Shown: positions 22,301 through 34,721, counted from the first letter of the stretch. The stretch is 64,000 nucleotides of DNA from Paramacrobiotus metropolitanus (GCF_019649055.1 NW_026570231.1:558001-622000), one strand, 5' to 3'. Translations and numbers: made by a program. The notes: generated by a model not told the origin, from the sequence alone.

Positions 22301-24840
22301 CTTTGTGGAGCAACAGAACGGAAACAGATTAATGATATCATTTTCCCTGGATTTTTGTGACTGGAATGTCGTCATGTTGTTAATACGGAAATCCTCCAAA
22401 CGAAATACCCAGCAAGCATTCATCATGATTTTAAATGGATTCACCGGCAACTCCGGAACCGAAAGTTCTGTAAAAATTATAGTGACTTCCAGTTTTCCAA
22501 TGTAAATAAAAATTATTTTACAATCACACAGTAGCACCTATTTTCCTGACATAATCTCCCAAAATATCCTTCTGCCAATCCAAATACTGGACTGTCGGTT
22601 CCTGATAAGTCAACCAGTGACGTCGAGCAATACCTACAGGAGTATAATTTTCCATGAAAAGTCAGATTTTGCAAACTTTGTTGACAACGTTAAGGCTCCT
22701 GTCAGGCTGTCTGTAAGTCATAAAGTAGGAAATATACTTACTCGGAATATGAAATGGATAATGATCGACTTTCAACATCGTTAATTCGACTAAAATGGCA
22801 GCATCATCATATTTTCTAGGAGGTGCAGCGTCGCTTCTTTGTGGTTCATCACAAATATGCATGTTCAGCTTTCCCAGGTGGAAATGGTAGGATGTCTCGC
22901 GGATATCAATCTTATCGAAATACTGTGACATTTTCCCAGCTGGAGTATTAGGATTTATCGGAACTTTTTTCGAGTTTCGATTAAAATCCAAAGAACTCTG
23001 TGAAAACAATACGAAAAAGTGCTCTTTAATTTAGGAAAAATGGCGGCACCCCCTGGCTCACTTACATCAAGCTTCTTGGCAGCCTTCTTATCACGTTCCT
23101 GCAGCTCGGCCTGCTTTGCTAAATCTTTAATCTGTTCCAACACCAGCAATGCCGCCTTCAGTTGGGTAGGCGTCAAAACCCACAGGAGGTCATCCATAAT
23201 AATTTGCAATCTCGATGCCAGCAGAGCACAAGCTAGAAATTATAACATACATACAAGCCAATTCGGCAAGTTAATTGTAAGGAGTGCCTTCAATTACAAT
23301 CAACGTACACGATAAGCTCTTTTTCAAAGCTATTCTGGCCTGACCACCGTTAGTAATAAAACGAATCGATGAAGAATTTAATCCTTGAGTTTCCGGTCCC
23401 GAAGAGGCTTCTACTCGAAGCGTCTGCCATGCGATACACTTAAAAACCATTATTGCATCTTTGGCTTCGTCTTTGATTCTGGTCATCCTGCAAAAAGGCC
23501 AGTTTTACAAATTTTTAAAATTCGTTTAAGGACAATAGTAAGTGTAAAATCAAAGATGGTGCCGCTTTTATCCAAAAGTCAAATTAAGAATAGAATGTCA
23601 GTATATATTATTTTTAAGGTGGCATTAGATGAAAAAAAAATCAGCGGAAATAAAAGGAAATCGACTGAATAGCTGAATAACTCGAAGTTCCGCTCTAGCG
23701 CACATACCGGAGATCATTTGTGCCGTCGTAATTTGACGTTGTGCTGAAGCACTTCACCCTATTGATCTGAAAGGCAATCATAATGAAAACGTTGTGCCAA
23801 TGTTGCGTGAAAACGCATAATCACCTGGAAAGACATGTGAAAACTGGGCGCGCGGAAATGCATTTCGATCATGTTGACAGTGATGAGCATGCCATCCATA
23901 GCCATTTCCGTTCTCCCATATCCCGAAGTAGCTCTGTAAATACCGTTTTGCGCAAATAACATTATTTATTAACGTCTCAGGTTCGGGTTCAGTCAGGGGT
24001 ACCCAAACGTACACTGTGGGAGCATCGGAAGGCTTCCGAAATTCTTTGCATGTTTCCATATCTACGTAAACTTCGTCTAAAGCCTAAAAATAATAATGAA
24101 AAATCCTGTACGAGTACTAAAATTAGGTTTGAATTTACATAGTAAAGAATATCCTTCACTTATTTTATTACTTAAAAGAAACACCACTAAAAATAAACAG
24201 TGCGTGGAATATTGCTGCTCTTATAATAATTATGACATAGCAACATTAAGTACTGTAATTCACTCCAAGCTACGGTACTTACGATGCGAATCGGTTGAGA
24301 TGACAAATTCGTCCATGGTATCTATAAAAATCACGGGTCGTGAGTCAATCAGGAAGACAATGATTTGAGAGAACGATGAAATAACTGCATTAACCATAAA
24401 CGAAGTATCGATTTTTTGCTTGAAAAAAGTAATAACGAATGTAAAAGGTTGAGACATTAGCCACTTACTTGGATTGTCACTCGGTTGCATACTACTCGGC
24501 TGATTTTCATCCACACCGGGAAGTCCAAAATGTCAGTGAGGACCGTTTCGTTAAGAACTAAATCCGATAGCGACGCTTGAGAAAGGGATGAGAACTGCAC
24601 CTTATCCGGGTCAACATTTTTTGTAAATCTACAAAAAAAAACACAAATCGGGCTAGGCGGACAACTTACGGAGCAGATCACAAAATCATCAAGAAAGCAG
24701 GAAATGTATATGACAAAAGCAGGTAATGTATACAGACAACAGCAGGTTAAATCCGTTAATTGTATACAGTAATACAGTGTACCCAGTACCCACCTGGACA
24801 ACACTTTCAGAAGCTGCTTTTTTATGATTCCGGTGGCCAT
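19322..24840 (-). CDS. BLTP3: Bridge-like lipid transfer protein 3 (UHRF1BP1/UHRF1BP1L type)
   Basis: BLTP3 proteins (also SHIP164) are chorein-type tubes that move bulk lipid between membranes and act in endosome-to-Golgi traffic. Eighteen minus-strand exons: 24794-24840, 24469-24628, 24283-24321, 24013-24083, 23825-23933, 23708-23766, 23309-23487, 23066-23232, 22742-22997, 22538-22633, 22216-22467, 22038-22144, 21900-21974, 21653-21826, 20499-21494, 20249-20399, 19767-20135, 19322-19467; 1150 residues, every phase closing. The chorein N-terminus MATGIIKKQLLKVLSRFTKN is followed by family landmarks: IPWTNL, ASGYGRTEMAMDG, DDLLWVLTPTQLKA, ETSYHFHLGKLNMHICDEP and, in the large exon, WIEFIDLKSPKLRPIPFLDAI. 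It ends in a short coiled coil like its vertebrate relatives, but is shorter than their roughly 1400-1460 residues. The weakest boundaries are exon 4's donor (24013) and exon 14's start. Confidence 0.92.
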
Positions 24841-26072
24841 AATGTCATTAGCACTACGGATGGTCCAATGTCCAGTTTAGTACCAAAAAAACAGCCAGAA
24901 AAAGAGCACTAGGCAGCTGCAAAAAAATTGCCGCCGCTATACTGAGTTAAAAATATTTAACTTGTACATTCGTATCGCTGATAAAAGTTTTGCACCGTTA
25001 GACTGTTAGAACAATGTTTATCCAGAATGATCTTATAATGTATTCTTCGATTCTCCAACTGCGCTTTAAAATTTGACAGCACTGTTATGCCTTTCTGATA
25101 ATAAAACATTAGCAAACAATGGAACACGTACAATAAGTGAAACCGATCATTCGAAACTGCAGATCGCAAAGCAGTAAGCATACGACCATCGCACTCAATA
25201 AAACTCGAAATGGAAACCCGAAAAAGCAGGAAATATTTACATACGAGATAAGTGCTATATATTAATATATGTGAAGTACAAATACTGAAATATTAAAGCA
25301 CAAAGCTTGTCCTTACAAAGCTGTCAAGTGTCGACCCTTCCGAACAACAGTACGACCAGTCCCGCAGCGACAAAGGTGTTGTAAATCGCACCGAAATCCA
25401 CAAAACAATACAAAGAACGAAGCTGTATCCTCAATGATTATCGTCAATTTAGATTAGGATCCTAACACAACATTCGAAATGTAAGTTAAAATAAACAATA
25501 ATTTGCGCAGTTCAGAAAGTCAAGAAATTTCCCCAATTTTTGTCACAGGCAGACTGTAAGTTCACGTCATCGTCCAACACGGGGAAATACGTAAACAAAT
25601 AAGATAACTGCCTCCGGGAGTCGCCCGTTTTCAGACTCGAATCGTATGTATTGTAACATAGGGGCACATCTGTAACTAAACTTACTAAAGCCGTCGGCTC
25701 GAGATCTGTGTGTTTGTGATTTGTCATTAATTTTGTGCTTTACTATCCGTTTTCCTTTTCCAAAAATTCTGACGATGAACAGAAAGTAGCACTAGAAAGT
25801 ACAAACTAACTGATAAGAAATGAGCGCTTTAATTCTTTAAATTCCCATATTATTGCAATTAGTACTTTAATACCTTTGTTGACATACTTTATGTCTAGTA
25901 GCAAATCTAGCAATCGTATAGCAAATCTAGCAATCGCCAGATAAAGCGTGCATATTCCGATATTTTCCGGAGCATCTGTGCTGTTTGTAAATTTGAGCAC
26001 GTTATAGCGACGTTACAGTCGTTACTTGATAATTAGTATTGCTTGTTATATTGCCACTGGAGTTATCACATC
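24841..26072. other. Divergent intergenic region
   Basis: Separates the start codons of BLTP3 (minus) and methyltransferase copy B (plus), so it probably carries both promoters. It contains a two-copy 18-bp direct repeat at 25899-25936. The open frames at 24957-25181, 25512-25727 and 25806-26000 show no family resemblance. Confidence 0.4.
25899..25936. repeat. Two-copy 18-bp direct repeat, 20-bp period
   Basis: TAGCAAATCTAGCAATCG occurs at 25899-25916 and again at 25919-25936. It lies about 140 bp upstream of methyltransferase copy B and could be part of its promoter, but nothing shows this. Confidence 0.75.
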
Positions 26073-26897
26073 ATGGAGAGAGAAGGCACAAACTACGCTA
26101 CATCTAAAGTGAAACCTACGCTCAACAAGTATGGTTGGGTAATTGAACAGCTGGATCCTTTATGGTAGGTACTGAAAGCTGAAACCCGTTGAAAGCTTTT
26201 CTTATTCTTCTGTTAATAAAGTGCAGGGCGTGAAATCGATGTCATAATATTATGTTTCAGCGCGGAATTCTTCACGATGGTCCCGTCCATTCAGGCTCCC
26301 ATTGCCGATTTTGGTTGTGGATACGGCTACAGTAGTAAGAAACTCCTTGAATTAGGAGCCACTGTCATATCGAATGATCTCGACGATCGGCACATGGAAG
26401 ATCTCCGCGTCACGGTGAATCCCGACCATGCCGATCGCCTGACAATTATGTCGGGAAATGTTGCCGATCTCGATATAAAAGCGGAATCTCTCGGTGGCAT
26501 ATTAGCCGTTAACTGGATCCATTTTCTTCCAACGGCGGAAGCTATTCGAGATGTTTTGGACAAGTTTTATCGCTGGTTAGCTCCCGGCGGGATCCTATGT
26601 GTTACAGCGGTGCAGCTGATCCAGTATGTCGAGCCGGAAATATATAAGAAATACATGAAAGGCCGGGGGAAGAAGGAGTGGATCGGATGGGTGACTCAAG
26701 AGGAAATGCGTGAAGATATGAAAGATAACTTGCCCAGTACTATCTGTGCCATCGATGAAGTCATCTTGCGAAGGGAGCTGCTGCGGGTTGGGTTCAGTGT
26801 GGACAAATGCTTTCCATACAGTGCACCTGACGTTTACGAAGACGACTACATTAAAGATTTTGCTGTGGGAGCAATAGCCTCCAAGCCTGTAATTTAG
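26073..26897 (+). CDS. Class I SAM-dependent methyltransferase, copy B
   Basis: A 242-residue paralogue of the protein at 18129-18881. Two exons (26073-26164 and 26261-26897) join in phase inside the conserved cap: GWVIEQLDPLCAEFF. Motif I is IADFGCGYGYSSKKLLELG, the acidic motif is SNDLDDRHME, and LGGILAVNWIHFLPTAEAIRDVL matches copy A's FKGILAARWMHFLTSEEIIRSVL position by position. Both copies also share the FYRWLAPGGILCVT / FYLWLEKGGVLCLT strand. The intron has a GTAGGT donor and a pyrimidine-rich TTTCAG acceptor, so this copy is a genuine eukaryotic gene and not assembly contamination. Copy A lacks the intron, so it was either gained here after duplication or lost there. The substrate is unknown. 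Confidence 0.85.
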
Positions 26898-28039
26898 ACA
26901 GGTAATGCTTGATCACTTCAAGCGCTCTGATTCAAGTTCCAAAAGGCATTCCTTGCATGAATGATGAGGAATAGGATATTGTTTGTGCGGCTATCGCTGA
27001 TTGTGTACGTACTTGGATTGCTTTTAGAAATCTTATTTTTTATGCTTCGCATACTTCTACCGCATAATTTACCTGTACATCGTTGCCTTTCTGTGACTGA
27101 GCGACTTACAGTTAGAGGAATGATTAAATATACATGCGCCTTGCGGCCTACAATCTACAGTAGATGCACTTCAGATATATCGACTATAAGGCAGACGACT
27201 AGTTCCAGTTGTTGAAAATGTTTTTTTTTGTATAGTTAACTGTACGGGGCAAAAGCTTTTAACTAACAAAAAATTATTTTCAAGTTGATCGTGTACGCTC
27301 AAATTTCAGTACGAATACAGATCTATACGTCTTAAGCGAAACGCTGTAATAATTTTCTGTCACTCTTTCTCTCTACCGTTTATGTTTTTACTGTAAACTG
27401 CGTATACAGTATGGCGCTCCGTGATGCCGCTTTGATTTAACCCTGACCGTTTCTGCCAAGTTCTTGTAGAAGTTCTTAGGAATAGATTTTAAAACGAACA
27501 GACGTTCGCGCGTAGGAACAAACGTGTTCGAAGCCAACACTGCACACAAGGTGGCACGGTGTTGAGTAAACGGACAAGTACAACGACACAGTTTTTTCAA
27601 GTTTTTGATTTTTAAAATATCGGTTACGGTCGCCTTGACTGATGTATGTTATGTAAGTAGATGACCGTGACATTAAGCAGTTCTGGAAGTTTCCATCATC
27701 TGGATTCGTGCTGGGAAGATTAGGGATTTCTGTTTGTGGTAGCTCGTTTGACTTACTTTGCTTTCTTACGGGGTATATTTGGAACTCATTGAAAAACTCT
27801 GGATTATTACTGATCGTTGCGTAATGGTCATTATTATTGTATGAAGCGTATGTTTTTTCCTGATCGAGAGCGACAATGCGCAAAGCGTACTTGATGCATC
27901 TCGTCGACTGCGGCTTCGATAAATTCATTATTATCTAAGTGATGTTCTGGATAATGCCGCAGAGCTTTTTGGGGTGAAATATTGACATCGCACTGGTTTT
28001 TATGAAAAAATCATTGAATTCGCTGTGCAATTTGGAAGT
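26898..28039. other. Intergenic
   Basis: Upstream region of the repeat-protein gene. The only frame worth keeping is the minus-strand one at 27476-27928, listed separately. Confidence 0.3.
27476..27928 (-). CDS. Possible orphan ORF, 150 codons
   Basis: A minus-strand frame starting with ATG at 27928. Its first 60 or so codons have coding-like composition, reading STRCIKYALRIVALDQEKTYASYNNN, and an Asn/Pro/Ser-rich stretch follows. The C-terminal third loses this character and may be intron read-through. I see no domain, signal peptide or relative. It could be one exon of a lineage-specific gene or chance. Confidence 0.25.
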   Translation of the reverse strand: MNLSKPQSTRCIKYALRIVALDQEKTYASYNNNDHYATISNNPEFFNEFQIYPVRKQSKSNELPQTEIPNLPSTNPDDGNFQNCLMSRSSTYITYISQGDRNRYFKNQKLEKTVSLYLSVYSTPCHLVCSVGFEHVCSYARTSVRFKIYS

Positions 28040-30362
28040 ATGACGTTAGCCGGCATAACCGGTTTTGTGACCTTTGGATTGGCAAACTTTCTTCTGTCAG
28101 GTATGGACGCCGATGTCGGGTGAATAAAACCTTTTGACATAATTACCGTTACCAGAAAATTTGACAAGGTTTTATTAAGCAAATAACACTTTTTTATACT
28201 CGATGGTAATAACTGTACGTCCAAAGATGGAATTCGATGCTGTACCATTGAGCTGCCTGCACTATAGATCATATACGCAGTAACGCAACTGTAGGAGCTT
28301 ACTCGCTGGTCAGTAGGAGTAGTACATCAATACGATATAAAATGGTTCATAAATAATGTTAGTATGTACATAAATAAGTACATACATTATATAATTATAA
28401 AGGGTCTTTCGCCAATGTGCGTCAGAATAAAAGTTACTTTTTTCTAAATTTTACTGATTGTCGGCAGGTGCCTCATCCTCACAGTACGACAATTCGTACG
28501 GGGATTCCTCTGGGTATCAGACAAACTCGTACAACTATCCTGCTCGCCATTACTACATTCCTTCGTACAGTATTTATGTACCCTTGCCAAAGAATCCCAG
28601 ACCACCGGATGTACCGGATGCTCCTGGTGCTCAGTTAGGCTATCCCTATCTCCCCAGTATCCCTGGAGCACCGAGTGGGCCAAATGCTCCCAGCGCCGTG
28701 ATAGGCATTCCCCACTTTCCACCCAATCCAAATTCCCCCAATGCACCGCGACCAGAAAGCGGTTACCCGCTAGGACCCACGCATCCGGCTGCGCCGCCGG
28801 CACCTGCCGGTCCGTCCATACCGGGCGTCAAGCTTGATGTGCCGTATTTTCCCTCCAATCCCAGCGCACCGCCTGCTCCCGACATTAAGGCTGGCTATCC
28901 AGCTGGACCCATATACCCTGATGTACCAGGTGCACCCTCCGGTCCACCAATACCCAATGCGCAGATTGGTGTGCCATATTTCCCTCCCAATCCAAATTCA
29001 CCGAATGCGCCAAATCCACAAAGCGGTTATCCATTAGGGCCCACTCACCCGGCAGCACCACCGGCTCCATCTGGTCCATCCATACCAGGCGCTCAAATCG
29101 ATGTACCATATTTCCCATCCAATCCCAGCGCACCGCCTGCTCCAGACATCAAAGCCGGCTATCCCGCTGGCCCGATGTTTCCGGATGTGCCTGGGGCGCC
29201 TTCTGGGCCAGCTGTGCCCAATGCCCATATCGGTGTTCCATATTTTCCTCCTAATCCTGACTCGCCCAATGCACCGAACCCCCAAAGCGGCTATCCGTTG
29301 GGTCCAACACATCCTGCGGCGCCTCCCGCTCCTTCAGGTCCTTCGGTGCCGGGTGCCAAGATCGACGTTCCGTATTTCCCGTCTAATCCCAGCGCTCCTC
29401 CAGCACCGGATATCAAAGCCGGCTATCCTGCCGGACCCACCTATCCGGATGTTCCTGGCGCTCCATCGGGTCCCGCTGTTCCCAATGCGCACATTGGGGT
29501 GCCGTACTTTCCACCAAACCCCAACTCTCCCAATGCGCCTAACCCTCAAAGCGGGTACCCAATAGGACCTACTCATCCCGCTGCGCCTCCCGCCCCGTCC
29601 GGCCCTTCTGTGCCAGGCGCCAAAATTGATGTGCCATATTTCCCATCGAATCCCAGTGCACCTCCGGCTCCCGACATTAAAGCCGGCTATCCCGCTGGAC
29701 CCATTTACCCTGATGTTCCCGGTGCCCCCTCCGGTCCCGCAGTGCCGGGTGCACATATCGGTGTTCCGTATTTCCCTCCAAACCCAAACTCGCCCAATGC
29801 ACCATCTCCGCAAAACGGCTATCCATTAGGACCAACGCATCCGGCAGCTCCTGCTGCACCTTCCGGTCCATCTGTTCCTGGCGCTAGTATTGATGTACCA
29901 TATTTTCCTTCTAACCCAAGCGCGCCTCCCACGCCCGATATTAAAGGCGGCTACCCGGCTGGGCCCTCGTATCCGGATGTTCCCGGTGCACCTTCCGGTC
30001 CTTCCGTTCCCGGTGCCCATGTGGGAGTTCCGTATTTCCCGGATAATCCCATTGCACCGTCTGCTCCTACTGCCAGCAGTGGATACATTTCGGGGCCTTC
30101 CTACCCATCTGCACCGGATGCTCCGTCCGCGCCACCCGCTCCAGCGGCTATGATAACCTACCCAGGATATCCCGCCCAGGATTCGTACGATACGGTATGT
30201 TACGGTGCTTCCGTGCTTCAAGGTGTTTGTATATCTCTACAGTTTCCAATGGCTGTAATTTTACAGAACTATTACCATTATGGAGGAAACAGCACCGGAA
30301 ACGGGTATTCAAATGGCGGTAATCAAACAAATGTGGCGAAATTTCAAAGAGAACTTAACTGA
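28040..30362 (+). CDS. Secreted proline-rich repeat protein
   Basis: Three exons in phase: 28040-28100, 28468-30194 and 30267-30362; 627 residues. Exon 1 is a signal peptide alone (MTLAGITGFVTFGLANFLLS), so the mature chain is exported. The body consists of 44-residue modules of two alternating kinds. Type A starts IGVPYFPPNPNSPNAPNPQS; type B starts IDVPYFPSNPSAPPAPDIKA. Each A+B pair is 88 residues. Five full pairs follow without an indel, flanked by a degenerate leading module and a final divergent A. Proline is roughly a third of the residues, with Gly, Ala, Ser, Asn and Tyr making up most of the rest; Cys is essentially absent from the repeats. The tail (NYYHYGGNSTGNGYSNGGNQTN) is Gly/Asn/Tyr-rich. 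Such composition suits an extracellular structural material (cuticle, eggshell, silk-like or adhesive), but I recognise no named family. Confidence 0.82.
28701..30020 (+). repeat. Five coding 264-bp tandem repeats
   Basis: The type-A module begins at 28701, 28965, 29229, 29493 and 29757, an exact 264-bp period (88 codons). Each unit is two diverged 132-bp halves. Units differ mainly at synonymous third positions while the amino acids stay nearly constant. That points to selection on the protein, not a recent copy-number burst. A sixth, diverged A half starts at 30021. Confidence 0.9.
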
Positions 30363-31328
30363 CCTTTGCGCCTGTGTGGAATGAGAAGATTCAGCTGCTG
30401 ACCGAAACTGAATTGTTCGCCACCTAAAGGATGTTTAAAGTACTTAACCCATTACGTTTATGCTTTTTTGTCCTTAAAGCTGCACTTACATACTGTTTTC
30501 GTAATGCGCCGTTAAGTTTATGTAAGTACTCACTACTCAGCATTACTACATCGATTTTGTTGGTTTGGTGGGATCGGATACCCCGAGTCTGTGCTTAACT
30601 GTTCCTAGTTGCTGCGAAGAGTCTGGACTCTTGAGACATGACAGTTGCTATTACAACAAATTCAAAAAGTAAACGCGATATAAGACCGTGAGAAACGCTG
30701 AGGTTTAGGGACAGTAAATTGGCAGTTTAATTTGTTTAAATAGTTACTTACTTATTTACGTTCCTCTTTAGCACAAGACCACCGGTAATAAAATTATTAT
30801 GTATCTATTAATTTTATTAAATCGTGGTCGCCAAAAAACACGAAGTGCCACGAACTATGAAATATATGGCGTAAAAAAACAATCCGATAAGAAGAAAACG
30901 TTTACAGTGTCAGGAAGTGCAGTACGAGTACAGTAAGTACTAATTTTTTAACCAGCTGCCTACTTGCTCACCTGCTCCGGGGCACAGTACGCTAATTAGA
31001 GTGGTATGAAGACTAAACCGGAAGCTGGCGGAACATCCCACTCGTTAGTGACGGTTAGTCGTTACGAGACTGGATTTGGGATAAACGGTGTTTCATTCCT
31101 TGCTTAATTCATAGTTTGCTATCAATAAAATTTAATATCCGTGGGAGTGGGAGATTATAACAAACTGAAAACGAGCCCTTTTTGTTATTCCCGTATTTGC
31201 AATCAAAGTTCCTGGTCTCTCAGTTGTTACACTCATCCGTTTTCTGTGGTTTCATTCACCAGTCGACGCTCTTGAGTCTTTCTGAAAGCGACGCTGTATC
31301 TTGTTACCAGTTACCTGAATCGAGTACC
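30363..31328. other. Intergenic
   Basis: AT-rich region between the repeat-protein gene and cornichon. I see no gene; it should contain the cornichon promoter. Confidence 0.35.
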
Positions 31329-33119
31329 ATGGCTTTCACATTTGCTGCGTTCTGCTTTCTTGTGGCGATGATTGTTACTGCCATTTTGATATTTTTTGCG
31401 ATTTTCCACGTAAGTGCAGTAGACTTTAAAGAGCAACGATAATGTGCCAGACTGTCGGCGTACACTAGCTGTGCAAAATAAGCAAGTTTAACTGTTTATT
31501 TCAACTTTAGCGACAACTGATTAGTACTTCAATACGATGATAACTTTCCTTACAGATGATCGCTTTCGATGAGCTGAAGGTAAGTACTTGATTCGATTTC
31601 CACTCAGAGCTGGGCTGAATTGGTTGGAAGTTGTCCTTGTGGTTCTTTTGGCTTGTTTACCCAGCATAACACGGTATATGCCTACATGGGCTTTTGATGT
31701 TGCAGACTGATTACAAGAATCCAATCGATCAGTGCAACACGTTGAACCCAGTAAGTTTCGCTGCAATTTCAAAGAGCAAAATTGCGTCTTTTAGCGGGTA
31801 AACTTGAATTATAAGCCGCTGTATTTTGTAAAATGCCGCTTCGGTTTGTGTCTTGGCCATATTGTACTTGTGTATTGTGATGGTTAATCTGCAATCACTA
31901 ATCAAAAATTTAGTTCAGGATCTGAATCCACACTGGAAAATCTGTTTCAACTTCATTTTAATTTTTTAAACGTTTTTGATAAACAGCCCCGGATGCGGTA
32001 ATTGTCACGTGTAAACTGACTTGGAGCTGTCTGTAGATTCTCTAGCACAGTTTGTCATTAACTCCGAATAGCTCTTGTGACGGATTATCTACAGTAATTT
32101 ATATCTGTAGTTGGTTCTGCCAGAATACTTTTTGCACCTGTTCATCAACATATTATTCTTGCTGAGTGGATCCTGGTGGACTCTGCTGTACGTTTGGATG
32201 ATCCTTTTATTGCGTTTGAAAGTTGTGATCTGTTGATCTTTGCCTTTTGCAGGTATAATGTGCCTCTGTTGGCTTATCACGTTCGGAGGTTAGTTTTCCT
32301 AACATGTTGTTTTATTTACCGAAAAGTTTTATTTGTCCACTCTAAAGTTATTCATATGCCTAGCGCTACGTTTTTCGCGTGCCCACACAGTCTTGAACAT
32401 TAAAATACAATGATATTAAAATCCGCCGTAGGGATTGCTGCTATTACCGGATAAATATTTGACATTTTGTTCACAAAAAAAAGCGAAATAAGCTGAACGT
32501 ACATAGCACAAATTTGGTGTTCAACTCTTCAAAAAGTTTTAGCGAAACCACTGCCATCTGTGTCAGGTTTGTTATAAATATACATAGTAATTAGGAAGTA
32601 AGAAGCGCTGCCTACCGTAGCATGTCTATAATTTGGAATCGTTCGATTACTTGATTGTTAACCATTGAACTGATTGAAGGTACAAAAATCGACCCATTAT
32701 GTCTCATTATGGACTCTATGATCCCACATCGATCATGAATGCGGACGAGTTGAGTCACTGTATGAGGGAAGGTTGGATCAAGCTGGCATTCTACTTGATT
32801 TCCTTCTTCGTTTACTTATACATGTAAGCATTCGTATTTATTAAGATTTTTTTAGTTTAAGGTTATAAGATTTTCAAGGCTCTTTGCCAATTTCTTCCTT
32901 TTATTTCACACAGTTTAAATAATGGTAATAGCGAAATGCGAGACTAACGTTGAAGACACTCATTTTTATTCGTAATGACGCTTATTATATGTTTGATTAG
33001 ATAAATTATTATGCATTTTAATATTATAAATATTTTTGTTGCACTTTTATGGAAGTTATGTGCTTCGGAATAATCATTGCAGGATGATTTATGAGCTCGT
33101 TACGAGCACCTCGAACTGA
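31329..33119 (+). CDS. CNIH: Cornichon homologue (ER cargo receptor)
   Basis: Cornichon proteins are small membrane cargo receptors that load selected transmembrane proteins (TGF-alpha/Gurken-type ligands, AMPA receptors) into COPII vesicles at the ER. Seven exons: 31329-31409, 31556-31579, 31706-31750, 32111-32187, 32253-32288, 32680-32823 and 33083-33119; 147 residues, matching the family's usual 144-160. The sequence is highly conserved: MAFTFAAFCFLVAMIVTAIL forms the first membrane segment, then the COPII-binding IAFDELKTDYKNPIDQCNTL, VLPEY, the central hydrophobic stretch ending in NVPLLAYHVRR, GLYDPTSIMNADEL, and a last hydrophobic segment KLAFYLISFFVYLYMMIYELV. It lacks the acidic insert typical of CNIH2/3, so it fits the CNIH1/Drosophila cornichon type. 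Exon 2 is only 24 bp. Confidence 0.95.
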
Positions 33120-34049
33120 AAGGTTTGTGATCTCCGAGTGCACGGTTTGCATTGCGCCTTTGATGACCATTTTCGCGCCGGTCGGTTGGATGAAAACCAA
33201 AGAAAACGCTTAAGCTTTCACCGTTATAATTATTTTGTTTAATTTTGTTGAGTTTGATGGAACAGTACTTAGTTGTCTGATTCGAGTTTTTGTGTTGATT
33301 TTATTTGTTCACAAGTGTCGAAAATCACTGCGCTGTAACCGCGACTAAGCCATCATATGTCGTGATTCGTGAACTGTCGAACAATTCTGGCGTAGGGATG
33401 GGATCTTGGATTTTCATGAATCATCGGTGTTGTCTTTTGGTAATTACATGCTGTAGCTGTAGTACATGTAAGTGCTGACAATAAATAATCGACGTTTTGA
33501 CCTGGAGTTCTTAAGCAGAAGGAGTACTTTCTTTAGTGTTGACTGTTCGGATCTTGTTGTTCAGTTACTTAACTGTCACTTTATCACACTGAAACATATT
33601 TTGGGTCAAGGACTCTACCTATCCCGAAACGAAAATACAGATTAAATAAAAATGAAAGACTACATACTGTGATGTGATCGGCAGGTTGCAATGCTCGGGG
33701 CAATTTAACAGCAATGGCAATTTATTAGCTTGCAATTTTTTCCAGATTGCAGAGTATAATTCAATGTAGATTTTGAAAAATTATTCATACAAAAAGCAGC
33801 ATCAATATTCAATAACCATGCTCAGAAAACTTTATAAACGAAATATTCCACCACTTTTCAGTCAGCATCAGCCGAAAGTTTCCACAACGAAAATATACCG
33901 CAAAGGCGCAAACTAAAAAATGTTTTCTTTTCGCATGATTTTACGTATTTATAATAATTACAATCAGAACACAATCAGTGCGGAATTTAGTCAGTTAGTA
34001 CATGATCCACGTCGAAGAGCCAATCAATCCTGAACATCCTTCCACCAAC
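33120..34049. other. Convergent intergenic region
   Basis: Between the 3' ends of cornichon (plus) and RBX1 (minus). An AATAAA at about 33480-33485 is a possible cornichon polyadenylation signal. I see no gene. Confidence 0.35.

Positions 34050-34721
<672 letters not shown>

Noticed and set aside
18129-26897. The methyltransferases as bacterial contamination
   Set aside because: Copy B has a proper spliceosomal intron, and both copies are interleaved with an 18-exon animal gene in one contiguous sequence.
28834-30221. Many antisense and alternate-frame ORFs over the repeat gene
   Set aside because: Tandem repeats keep off-frame ORFs open by periodicity. Only the frame with signal peptide, splice sites and conserved amino acids is credible.
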